Assembly (NCBI RefSeq): GCF_018736145.1
Contig: NZ_CP059997.1
Location: 1,301,501 to 1,365,500 of the forward strand
Length of the DNA: 64,000 nt
Direction of reading: 5' to 3'
Origin: Amycolatopsis sp. CA-230715
GTDB taxonomy: Bacteria; Actinomycetota; Actinomycetes; Mycobacteriales; Pseudonocardiaceae
The translations under genes and the position numbers were made by a program. This document shows positions 41,880 through 49,615 of the stretch, piece by piece (within the stretch, counting starts at the first letter, position 1; each line of letters begins with the position of its first letter). The notes beneath the pieces are model-generated. The model ran no database searches, was not told the DNA's origin, and saw only the letters and a program-made list of their open reading frames with translations.

Positions 41880-43274
41880 TCAGATCCGGTCCAGTCGCCA
41901 GCGCGGCAGCGCGCCGTCGTCGCCGAGCCGGAGAACCGCTTTCATCGGCAACGGGGCGTCGTGGAACCGTGATTCGAGAAAGTCCATGTGGTATCCGGCC
42001 GTGTTGAGGTAGACCAGGTGGTCGCCGGGCCGCACGGGCCGGGGGAACCCGATCTTCCGCCAGGTCACCATGTCGTTTTCCAGACAGGTCGAACCCGCGA
42101 CACAGGCCGGGAAAAGCTCGTCGGCGCTCGGCTGGGCGGAAATCAGCAGGGGATCCGGAAGAAAGTCGGTGTTGAACCACGGTTCGCTGAGGCTGAGGCT
42201 GTTTCCCGCCACCGTGACTATCGCGTACCCGTCGGTGCCGCGCCGGTCGTCGACCTGCTGCACGCGGTACATCGTGAATCCGGCCTGGTCCAAAAGGGAC
42301 CGACCGGGTTCGGCGAGGAAGCGGATGCCGTGGCGGGCTGCCTTCGCCGACAGGCTCTCGTCACCGTCGACAGGATGGTTCATGAGCGTGCGCGCCGCCT
42401 GGGCGGGAGTCTGCCCGCCGTACGGGTAGCAGGAAAAACCCTTGTCCGCCTTGGTTCCGTGATAATGGGCGGGTTCGTTCTGCTGGAGGAACTCGTCCCA
42501 GAGCCGCGGTTCGACATAGCGCATCGGTAACCCGCCGCCGATGTCGACCAGGTCAGCGGACAACGCGCCACGCCGCCTGGCGCCGAGACAGTGCTCGATC
42601 ATCTCGTTCGCCGCTGTCGCGCGTTCCTCCGGGGAATAACCGTTCAAGTGAAACGAAAATCCCTGGAAATTCACGTCGTCGGCGAACTCCACGCACAGTC
42701 CGACGGCCGCGTCCCGCTCGGCGGCGGCCATCCCGAACCGGCTGCCCGGTTGACTGCCCGCCCGCGCTCGCAGCAGCACCCTGACCCGCCGGTGCGCGAA
42801 CCGCGCGGTCGCGGCCAGCCTGTGGAGTTCGCTGATCGAATCGACTGCGACCAGGCAGTCGTGCCGGACGGCGAGGGCGTGCAGTGCGTCGTCCTTCTCC
42901 GGGCCGGAGACGCCGATCCGGTGTCCCGGCACTCCCCCGGCCAGCGCTTTGACCAGTTCGGCGGAGCTCGCTGCGTCGATTCCGGCACCGAGCGCGGCGG
43001 CGGAGGAGACGAAGCAGCCGGCCTTGTTCGCCTTCTTGGCGAACAGGATGTCGACGTCGGCGCCCGTTTCGGCGAACGCCTGGCGGAGGCGGGCGATGTT
43101 CTCCTCGAAAACCTCCGGCAGCACCACGTGCAGCGGTGACCCCAGTCCGTCCAGAAGATCGCCCAACAGCGCCCGGTGATCGTCCAGGAGCGTGGCGACG
43201 GTGGGATGCCGAAGGGCGGTGAGCGGGAACGGCCGGACCCCGGTGAGCAGGGTCCCTCGTCCTTGTCGCGGCAT
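41880..43274 (-). CDS. PLP-dependent amino-acid decarboxylase, fold type III (LysA/SbnH-like)
   Basis: 464 residues from the ATG preceded by AAGGGTG; an ATG at 43295 in the same frame has no ribosome site and lies inside the regulatory box. The N-terminal barrel has the PLP Lys in VDILFAKKANKAGCFVSSAA, then HRIGVSGPEKDDALHALAVR and GFSFHLNGYSPEERA. LVDIGGGLPMRYVEPRLWDE binds phosphate. C-terminal CVAGSTCLENDMVTWRKIGF supplies the second active-site Cys. In staphyloferrin B, SbnH decarboxylates a diaminopropionate-containing intermediate to an ethylenediamine unit. The same chemistry here would give an ethylenediamine-type chelator. First gene of the operon. Confidence 0.87.
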   Translation of the reverse strand: MPRQGRGTLLTGVRPFPLTALRHPTVATLLDDHRALLGDLLDGLGSPLHVVLPEVFEENIARLRQAFAETGADVDILFAKKANKAGCFVSSAAALGAGIDAASSAELVKALAGGVPGHRIGVSGPEKDDALHALAVRHDCLVAVDSISELHRLAATARFAHRRVRVLLRARAGSQPGSRFGMAAAERDAAVGLCVEFADDVNFQGFSFHLNGYSPEERATAANEMIEHCLGARRRGALSADLVDIGGGLPMRYVEPRLWDEFLQQNEPAHYHGTKADKGFSCYPYGGQTPAQAARTLMNHPVDGDESLSAKAARHGIRFLAEPGRSLLDQAGFTMYRVQQVDDRRGTDGYAIVTVAGNSLSLSEPWFNTDFLPDPLLISAQPSADELFPACVAGSTCLENDMVTWRKIGFPRPVRPGDHLVYLNTAGYHMDFLESRFHDAPLPMKAVLRLGDDGALPRWRLDRI

Positions 43275-43294
43275 GAGCACCCTATCCTTATACA

Positions 43295-43314
43295 TGATAA
43301 TGATAATCGTTTGC
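43295..43314 (-). promoter_or_regulatory. Fur-family (Zur-like) box in front of the metallophore operon
   Basis: GATAATGATAATCGTTTGC (43296-43314) matches 16 of 19 positions of the classical Fur box, with TGATAATGATAATCG as the Zur-style core. It sits 21 bp above the decarboxylase ATG. It does not resemble the actinobacterial iron box of IdeR/DtxR. In actinobacteria this type of site is usually bound by Zur, which argues for zinc control. Confidence 0.75.
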
Positions 43315-43452
43315 AACAACTGGTGTAGACCAAGTGCGCGACCGTTGCCTCAGCCGATCGGACGGGAAGCGACGAAGCTGGTCGTTCCACCGGTCACGAA
43401 TCGGTTGTCGCGCAAGGGTTTCCGGCGTTCTACCCCGGCGAGTGCGTGACCG

Positions 43453-44389
43453 CTAGACCGTCTGGGGCTTCGCGGTGAACCCGCGGACGGTCGGCACCAG
43501 GCAGGCGGCCGCCGGTACCACGAAGCAGCTCACCGCGCACACGGCCAGCACCGGGGTGGCGCCGAAGGTCTCGATCGCGGGGGCGATCAGGGCGAGGCCC
43601 GCCGGTGCCAGGCCGTAGGACAGCAGGAAGTCCAACGACGACACCCTGGCCAGCTTGTCCGGCGCCACCTCGCGCTGCGTCGCGGTGAACCACGGGACGT
43701 TGAACAGTTCGACGCCGAGCCCGGCGACCACGTACGCCGCCACGACCACCGCGGGGTGCACCGGCACCAGCAGGCACAGCGGCGCGAACCCGTAGCAGGC
43801 GAGGCTCGCGAGCGCGGCCCACCCCTGAGCGCGCGGCCGCCAGCGCGCGATCAGCACCGCGCCGAGCAGCGCGCCGACCGCGTACCCGGTGGTGGCCGCG
43901 GCGAGCACCGCCTCGGTGCCGTATCGGTCACGGCTCACCATCGGCAGCACCACCATGCTCGCCGAATATCCGAACGCCAGCATCGAAGTGAGCGCGACCA
44001 GGCCAGCGATGAACCACGGGTGCCGACGCGCCTCCCGCACCCCCTCGGCAAGCTCGGCGAAAAATCCGGGCCGGGCGGGCGACACCAGGCCGGGCGCTTT
44101 CCCTTGCGGCGGAACCAAAGCAGCGACCAGCCACAGCGCGGCCACGCCGAACAGCAGCACGTGCACCGGCAGGACCGTGCCGAGCAGCGTGGTCAGCCCT
44201 GGCGCCACCAGCGTGGTCACCCGGACCGCGAGCGAGATCGCCGCGTTGGCCCGCTGGCGTCGTCCGTCGTCCACCACCTCGGCGGTCAACGCCTGGAAGG
44301 CCGGACGCGGTGGTGCCGATCCACAGCCGGACGAACCCGCCGTCCCGCGGTATCGAACGCGTGGAGACGGATGAGGCAGCGACCGGCAC
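43453..44389 (-). pseudogene. MFS exporter with an internal deletion and frameshift
   Basis: A GTG at 44389 with GAGGGGATCACC upstream starts PRDGGFVRLWIGTTASG, the usual first-helix entry of a DHA1-type MFS protein. Within a few codons the frame shifts to FQALTAEVVDDGRRQRANAA, which in relatives lies more than a hundred residues later. The rest (ISLAVRVTTLVAPGLTTLLG to the C-terminus) is intact, about 278 residues. The first three or four membrane helices are missing, so transport is unlikely. It probably once exported the metallophore, as it sits directly upstream of that operon under its own Zur-like box. Confidence 0.72.
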
Positions 44390-44411
44390 GGTGATCCCCT
44401 CGATCAGTTAA

Positions 44412-44426
44412 CGACAATCATTTTCA
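44412..44426 (-). promoter_or_regulatory. Second Zur-like box, upstream of the broken MFS gene
   Basis: Read on the minus strand, TGAAAATGATTGTCG agrees with the actinobacterial Zur consensus TGAAAATGATTTTCA at 13 of 15 positions. It lies 23 bp above the MFS GTG and touches the 3' end of arsM. Its similarity to the box at 43295 links the two promoters to one regulator. Confidence 0.72.
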
Positions 44427-45227
44427 TTATGGGGTCGCGGGTTTGCTCAGGTCAACCACCTGACGCCCTGCGGTTTCGGGTTTGGTGGCGCGCACGATGG
44501 CGGAGTGCATGCCGTCGGCGACCTGGTGCGTGGGCGTGATGTCGATTCCGGTGAAGCCCGCGGCGTGAAGTTGTTCGCGGTATTCGGTGAACGAGAGCGC
44601 ACCGGCGATGCAGCCGACGTAGGAGCCTCGGTCGGCGCGCTGGGCTGGGGTGAGGTGGTCGTCGGCGAGGACGTCGGAGATCCCGATGCGGCCGCCGGGG
44701 GTCAGGACGCGGAAGGTTTCGGCGAAGACGGCGGGCTTGTCGACGGAGAGGTTGATGACGCAGTTGGAGATCACCACGTCGATCGTGTTGGCCGGTAAGG
44801 GGATGGCTTCGATGGTGCCCTTGAGGAATTCCACGTTGGCCGCACTAGTTTTGGCTGCGTTCGCCAGGGCGAGTGCGAGCATTTCCTCGGTCATGTCCAG
44901 GCCGTAGGCCTTGCCGGTCGGGCCGACCCGGCGGGCCGAGAGCAGCACGTCGATGCCGCCACCGGAACCGAGGTCGAGGACCCGTTCGCCCTCGCGCAGC
45001 TCGGCGACCGCGGTCGGGTTGCCGCAGCCCAGCGACGCGGCAACGGCCTCGGCGGGCAGCCCGTCCCGGTCCGCTTCCGCGTAGAGGGTGGCGCCGAAGG
45101 TGGCATCGACCTCGACCGGCGCCGGGCCGCAGCAGTCCTCCGCGACACCACCGGAAGTGACCGATTTCGCGGCGGCGGCGTAGCGCTCCCGAACAGTTTC
45201 GCGCAGGTTTGCTTGCTGGTGACTCAT
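44427..45227 (-). CDS. arsM: Arsenite S-adenosylmethyltransferase
   Basis: 266 residues. SAM motif GERVLDLGSGGGIDVLLSAR; arsenic-binding cysteines in VAEDCCGPAPV (Cys32/33), SNCVINLSVDKP and DRGSYVGCIAGALSF, the conserved ArsM set. PGGRIGISDVLADDHLTPAQ is typical. It methylates As(III) to less retained species. It is divergent from arsR across a perfect palindrome, so it is presumably induced by arsenite. No arsB/acr3 or arsC lies in the window. Confidence 0.93.
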   Translation of the reverse strand: MSHQQANLRETVRERYAAAAKSVTSGGVAEDCCGPAPVEVDATFGATLYAEADRDGLPAEAVAASLGCGNPTAVAELREGERVLDLGSGGGIDVLLSARRVGPTGKAYGLDMTEEMLALALANAAKTSAANVEFLKGTIEAIPLPANTIDVVISNCVINLSVDKPAVFAETFRVLTPGGRIGISDVLADDHLTPAQRADRGSYVGCIAGALSFTEYREQLHAAGFTGIDITPTHQVADGMHSAIVRATKPETAGRQVVDLSKPATP

Positions 45228-45274
45228 GTGGACGGTCCTTTGTGATCACGCCGAACCCGGATCCCCAGACCCGG

Positions 45275-45298
45275 CTGTATCGATGTGTGTCGATACAG
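45275..45298. promoter_or_regulatory. ArsR operator between arsM and arsR
   Basis: Arms CTGTATCGA and TCGATACAG (9 bp, perfect) around a 6-bp centre, 38 bp above the arsR ATG and 48 bp above arsM. The position and symmetry are what an ArsR dimer controlling both divergent genes would use. Confidence 0.8.
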
Positions 45299-45335
45299 TC
45301 TTGAATCCTGGATCGAAGTTTGTCAACATAGACGC

Positions 45336-45701
45336 ATGTCGAATCAGGATCGTCCGGTCGAGCGGGCCGCGGTGTGCTGCCCCGGCCTGCTGGACGCGCC
45401 GTTGAGCGAGCACGATGCCGCGGAACTGGCGCCGGTGTTCAAGGCACTGGCCGATCCAGTGCGGTTGCGGCTGCTGTCGATGATCGCCGCCCAAGGAGAC
45501 GGCGAAGTCTGCGTGTGCGAGCTGACCCCGGAGTTCGAGCTGTCCCAGCCGACGATCTCGCACCACCTGAAACTGTTGCGCCAGGCCGGGTTGATCGACT
45601 GCGAGCGCCGGGGAACCTGGGTCTACTACTGGCTGCTGCCCGCCGCCACCGACAAACTCGCCGCGCTGCTCACCCGCCCCGCCGGAGACCGGGTCGCCTG
45701 A
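45336..45701 (+). CDS. arsR: ArsR-family arsenic-responsive repressor
   Basis: 121 residues. Winged helix: HDAAELAPVFKALADPVRLR, ELSQPTISHHLKLLRQAGLI. The metal site is GEVCVCELTPEF (Cys59 and Cys61) in the first recognition-adjacent helix, and an N-terminal Cys pair (Cys14-Cys15, AAVCCPGLLD) could supply a third ligand, as in actinobacterial CmtR/ArsR variants. It is divergent from arsM with a clear operator between. A cassette of arsR and arsM alone is a known minimal arsenic response. Confidence 0.92.
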   Translation: MSNQDRPVERAAVCCPGLLDAPLSEHDAAELAPVFKALADPVRLRLLSMIAAQGDGEVCVCELTPEFELSQPTISHHLKLLRQAGLIDCERRGTWVYYWLLPAATDKLAALLTRPAGDRVA

Positions 45702-45847
45702 TTCACCGGTGACAGACGGCTCTGGTCGTCACCAGAGATCCGGCGCGCGAGCCCGATTTTCCTTGCGGGGCAGCGGATTTCCTTCGCGCGCACGGATGAT
45801 CGGCCGAAACCGGGAGGGGTCCCCGGCGATCGCTATACCGTCGCACC

Positions 45848-46156
45848 ATGGCACTTTTCCGCACCGCACTCTTGGCGAGCACCCTCACCGTCGCCGTCCT
45901 CGGCGGCACCGCGCCCGCGGCATCCGCGGACACGATGACGCCCTCCCGAACCGGTTCCTTCAGCGGCAACGGGACTGGCCGGGATCCGCAGTCGGCGACC
46001 AATGCCGGACTGCAGGTCGCCCGGAATTCCGCGCTCATCAGCGGTTTCGACTACTACCAATGCACCATGACGTCCTCCAACGTCAGCCGGACGTCACCAC
46101 CGCCGTACGAGTCGTACTCCGCCTATGTCACCGTATTCTGCTTCGCCCCGGACTGA
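45848..46156 (+). CDS. Small secreted protein
   Basis: 102 residues. Signal peptide MALFRTALLASTLTVAVLGG-TAPAASA is followed by a mature chain of ~75 residues with two Cys (YYQCTMTSSN and VFCFAPD) likely disulphide-bonded. It has the pattern NAGLQVARNSALISGFDYYQ seen in short secreted actinobacterial proteins of unknown function. There is no obvious Shine-Dalgarno. It stands alone between arsR and the AbiEii-like gene. Confidence 0.65.
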   Translation: MALFRTALLASTLTVAVLGGTAPAASADTMTPSRTGSFSGNGTGRDPQSATNAGLQVARNSALISGFDYYQCTMTSSNVSRTSPPPYESYSAYVTVFCFAPD

Positions 46157-46230
46157 GCCCAGACACCGCTGAAGGCACCGAGTCCGGTTACGCGCGCCGG
46201 GAAGAGCACCCGAGTGGCAAGATCTGTCGC

Positions 46231-47778
46231 ATGTTCTCCGGCGACTTCGAGGTGCACCTGACCGGCTCCGAATGGGAGGTGGACGAGCTCGCGGCGTTCG
46301 CCGAGCGGCACGGTGCCAAGTTCAGCCATATCCAGCTGCACCGCGGCGCGACGCCGTCCCAGCCGATGCTGACCGTCGCCGGCAGCGGGACGCTGGCGGA
46401 TCTGCACGAGGTGGCCGCGCGGTGGCGTGCCGGTCTGGAGGCGGCCGAACTGCGGGTGCTCCGGGTGAAGATCGAGGCGGCACCGTGGAACGAGGACGTG
46501 CCGCCGTCCGATGAGGACGCGCGCGACGACCTGTACTTCGAACATCACGTGAAGGTGCTGCTGCCCTCCGGCGACTACGGTGCCCTGAGGTCGTTGACTT
46601 CGACGGCCCAGCAGCAAGCCGCGCACACCTCACGCAACGCCCGGCGCCAGCGCGACGACGCCCACGAGGAGCGGTTCGTCACCCAGCGCTGCCACGGCGT
46701 CGGCCGGCCCACGGCCCTGGCACGCCTCGACGCTTTGCTGACTGCCCTGCGGGATGGCGGGTTCGAGGTGCTGGAGGTCGAGGAGGAGTACGTCGTCCAC
46801 GACGACGCGCTGCACGTCGACCGGGGCTGGCTGGAGCACGACCCGGCGGCGGACTCTGGCTCGTCGCTGGACGAACGACTGCGGACCGCGCCCGCCGGTA
46901 CCGAAGGGTTCCCGTCGACCTACCGGCCGCTCGCGGTGAAACCGCGGCAGGACATCCGGCAACGCGCCGCGTTCGACCCGGCGCTCAAGCAGTTCGACCA
47001 CGCCTTCCGGGCCGGCGAGCCGGTGTTCGGCGACGCCGCCGAAGGCGAACGGTGGCGCGCCGCGCGCCGCGCCGCGATGGCGCACACGCTGGCCGTCGTG
47101 GCCGCCTCACCATGGACCGGGCACCTGGTGTTACGCGGCAGCGTGGTGCTGCGGGCATGGCTCGGCGACGCCGCGCGCGAGCCAGGCGACCTCGACTTCG
47201 TGGTCACGCCACTCAGTCTCGCCTCGGACAGCAGGGAAACAAAAGCTATGCTGGACGGCCTGGTCGCCGCGGTCTCCGCCGACCCCGGCCCCGGCCTGCG
47301 CGCCGACCAAGCGGTGTCCGAGCACATCTGGACCTACGACCGGGTGCCGGGCAGGCGCCTGCTGTTCCCGTTCGATGCCGACAACCTGCCGCAGGGCGCG
47401 GTACAGCTCGATTTCGTCTTCAACGAGCGGTTACCCGAGCCACCGATCAGCGTCGAAATCCCACCACTGGGTACCCGGATCCGCGCCGCGACACCGAACC
47501 TCTCGCTCGCGTGGAAACTGCAATGGCTGATGACCGACGCCTACCCGCAGGGCAAAGACCTCTACGACGCGGTGCTGCTCGCCGAGCACACCGCCGCGCC
47601 ACTGGAACTCGTCCGCGATCTCATCCGGCCCGAACTCGGCAGGCTCGCCGACGAGTTCACCGCGGAATCCGTGCTGTCGCTCACCGTCGACTGGGACAAC
47701 TTCCGCGCGGAACGGCCCGGCACCGAGGGCGACGCCGAGTCGTGGCTCCGCAGACTCGCGAAAGCACTCACGAGCTGA
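46231..47778 (+). CDS. AbiEii-like nucleotidyltransferase fused to an unknown N-terminal region
   Basis: 515 residues. The C-terminal ~240 residues form a nucleotidyl-transferase of the AbiEii/AbiGii toxin type: HLVLRGSVVLRAWLGDAARE with the Gly-Ser motif near residue 298, the GDLDFVV acidic pair near 320, a further Asp in QLDFVF, and NLSLAWKLQWLMTDAYPQGK, DLYDAVLL. The N-terminal part has two sections: MFSGDFEVHLTGSEWEVDEL (to ~95) and HHVKVLLPSGDYGALRSLTS with HVDRGWLEHD (~105-210), unlike anything I recognise. No AbiEi antitoxin gene is adjacent. The N-terminal half may sense a trigger or replace the antitoxin (inference). Confidence 0.78.
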   Translation: MFSGDFEVHLTGSEWEVDELAAFAERHGAKFSHIQLHRGATPSQPMLTVAGSGTLADLHEVAARWRAGLEAAELRVLRVKIEAAPWNEDVPPSDEDARDDLYFEHHVKVLLPSGDYGALRSLTSTAQQQAAHTSRNARRQRDDAHEERFVTQRCHGVGRPTALARLDALLTALRDGGFEVLEVEEEYVVHDDALHVDRGWLEHDPAADSGSSLDERLRTAPAGTEGFPSTYRPLAVKPRQDIRQRAAFDPALKQFDHAFRAGEPVFGDAAEGERWRAARRAAMAHTLAVVAASPWTGHLVLRGSVVLRAWLGDAAREPGDLDFVVTPLSLASDSRETKAMLDGLVAAVSADPGPGLRADQAVSEHIWTYDRVPGRRLLFPFDADNLPQGAVQLDFVFNERLPEPPISVEIPPLGTRIRAATPNLSLAWKLQWLMTDAYPQGKDLYDAVLLAEHTAAPLELVRDLIRPELGRLADEFTAESVLSLTVDWDNFRAERPGTEGDAESWLRRLAKALTS

Positions 47779-47819
47779 ACCATCCGCGGAGCACCGGATC
47801 TCGGGCATCCGCGTAGCGC

Positions 47820-47982
47820 CTACCGGTAGTGCTCGCCGATGAACTTCGCGGCCATGCCGACGCTGCCGTCGAACCCGTAGGACAGGGGCTGCTGTCCTTG
47901 ATCGTCTGCCGGTACAGGCCACCGATCGGGTTGCCGAAGGCCACCACCGCCACCACGCGGACCTTCTGGGCGATCGGCTGCC
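47820..47982 (-). pseudogene. Cutinase-family C-terminal remnant
   Basis: The minus strand reads QPIAQKVRVVAVVAFGNPIG, GLYRQTIKDSS, then after a frame change LSYGFDGSVGMAAKFIGEHYR and a stop. AVVAFGNP is the post-nucleophile strand of actinobacterial cutinase-like serine esterases. The N-terminal three quarters, including the Ser, are missing. The break coincides with the start of an unrelated remnant on the other strand. Confidence 0.55.
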
Positions 47983-48087
47983 AAGTACAAAATCCCGGCA
48001 CACCTCGAGATCCGCGACGCACTGCCCCGAACGGGATCGGGCAAGATCCAGAAAGCCCGCCTGCGCGCCAGGGAACCACCGCGCTGA
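47983..48087 (+). pseudogene. C-terminal remnant of an AMP-forming acyl-CoA ligase
   Basis: The plus strand reads KYKIPAHLEIRDALPRTGSG, KIQKARLRAREPPR and stop, the A10 motif (PRTGSGKIQK) with its catalytic Lys at the end of adenylate-forming ligases. The rest of the gene is absent. It abuts the cutinase remnant, marking a deletion or recombination junction at about 47980. Confidence 0.7.
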
Positions 48088-48096
48088 GGGTTCGGC

Positions 48097-49614
48097 CTAC
48101 GGCCGGTGCATGCGGTCCCACAGCAGGGGCCACGGATCGCGCGGCGCACCGCACAGCCACACCGGAACGCCTTGGTTGGCCACGGACGCGTCGATGTCGA
48201 GGCGCACGGTGTTCACCTGCCGCACCTGTCCGAAGAACCGGTCGAGCAGTTCCCGGTCCCCGCCGGTGTACAGCACTTCGCGGGTGTCGTCCGGCGGCGC
48301 GCCCGCGTACCAGTAGCCGCGTTCCGGGCCGTACGCGGCGGGCAGCCCCCGCTCGGGACCGTAGACCGCGAGCGCGCTCGCCTGCCAGTAGCTGTCCCCC
48401 ATCACCACGGTGTGCGCGCGGTCGTCCGGGGGCAGCTTCCGGTAGGAGTCGGCGACGGTGTCCGCGAGCCGCGGCCAGCCGTAGCTGCCGCTGCCGACGA
48501 AATCGACCAGCTGCACGCCGGTGAACCCGGTGGCGGGCCGGACGGGCAGGGCGAGGTAGATCGCCAGCGGCACGGAAAGCGCGTACACCGGCCACGTCGG
48601 CACCCAGCGCCACCAGCGGGCGGGACGGCGACGTTCCAGGCGGACGGCGGAGGCCGCGAACAGGACCGCGTACAACCCGGCGAGGTAGTAGTAGCGGCTC
48701 GCGGTGACCAGCAGCAGCAGCGCGACCAGTACGGCCGCCCAGCCGAAGAGCCGGTACTCCCGCAGTTCCGGCGCCCGCAGCAGCACGAAGATCCCGTGGC
48801 AGCACAGGAACGCGCCGACGAGCAGCCCGGACATCAGCACCGCCAACGGGATCATCGCGACGCTTCCGCCGAGCAGGCGGTCGTTCTGCTCGGCGACCAC
48901 GGTGTTCATCAGCAGGTAGGGCCAGCCGTGCCGCGCCTGCCAGAGCAGCGTCGGCACGGTCAGCAGGACGGTCAGCGCACCGCCCGCCCACAGCGCCGGG
49001 CGGCGGAGCAGCGCGCGCGGGCCCGCGATCACCGCACCGGCGATCAAGCCGAGCCACAGGAAGGCGATCAGGAACTTGCCCTGCATCGCCACCGCGGTGA
49101 CGATTCCGGCGAGCAGCAGCAACCGGTCCGCGCGGGTGCGCACCCAGCGCGCGACCAGCCAGCACACCAGTACCCAGCAGAACGGGTCCACTGTGGACGT
49201 CGCGAGCACGTGCCCGGAGGCCAGCAGCTGGAAGGAAAGCGCGTACGCCGCCGCGGTCGTCACCTGGGCCCTGGTGCCGCCGCCGAACTCACGGGCGATC
49301 AGCGCCGCGAGCACGATTCCGCCCGCGGTGAGCAGCATCGGCAGCACCCGCAGCGCCACCACCGATCCGGGGAACACCGCGTCCGACAACCAGGCCAGCG
49401 CCGGGAGCAGCCACGGGTTGTCGGCATAGCCCCAGGCGAAGTGGTACTTCGCCGACGCGACGAAGTACAGCTCGTCGCCGAAGTACCCGAACTTCCCGCT
49501 CACCGCCAGCAGGAGCACGCCGACGGCGCCCGCGATGGCGAGCACGGGCCAGCGCGCGAACGGCGGCACGCCTTGCCGCTCCCCGACGACCTCGGACGCC
49601 ACCGAGACGGCCAT
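48097..49614 (-). CDS. GT39-family integral-membrane glycosyltransferase
   Basis: 505 residues with about ten membrane helices. The first extracytoplasmic loop has the family motif SGKFGYFGDELYFVASAKYH with the catalytic Asp-Glu, followed by FAWGYADNPWLLPALAWLSD. The C-terminal soluble part ends WLCGAPRDPWPLLWDRMHRP. GT39 enzymes use polyprenyl-phosphate sugars on the outer membrane face. It starts one base from the FAAL stop, so it is in the lipid operon and probably glycosylates an envelope lipid or glycan tied to it. Confidence 0.85.
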   Translation of the reverse strand: MAVSVASEVVGERQGVPPFARWPVLAIAGAVGVLLLAVSGKFGYFGDELYFVASAKYHFAWGYADNPWLLPALAWLSDAVFPGSVVALRVLPMLLTAGGIVLAALIAREFGGGTRAQVTTAAAYALSFQLLASGHVLATSTVDPFCWVLVCWLVARWVRTRADRLLLLAGIVTAVAMQGKFLIAFLWLGLIAGAVIAGPRALLRRPALWAGGALTVLLTVPTLLWQARHGWPYLLMNTVVAEQNDRLLGGSVAMIPLAVLMSGLLVGAFLCCHGIFVLLRAPELREYRLFGWAAVLVALLLLVTASRYYYLAGLYAVLFAASAVRLERRRPARWWRWVPTWPVYALSVPLAIYLALPVRPATGFTGVQLVDFVGSGSYGWPRLADTVADSYRKLPPDDRAHTVVMGDSYWQASALAVYGPERGLPAAYGPERGYWYAGAPPDDTREVLYTGGDRELLDRFFGQVRQVNTVRLDIDASVANQGVPVWLCGAPRDPWPLLWDRMHRP

Positions 49615-49615
49615 G

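Noticed and set aside
31505..43274. NRPS or NIS-siderophore cluster
   Set aside because: No adenylation, condensation or IucA/IucC-type gene is present; the enzymes suit a small amino-acid-derived chelator.
43281..43314. IdeR/DtxR iron box for the metallophore operon
   Set aside because: The site lacks the TTAGGTTAGGCTAACC pattern and matches the Fur/Zur type instead.
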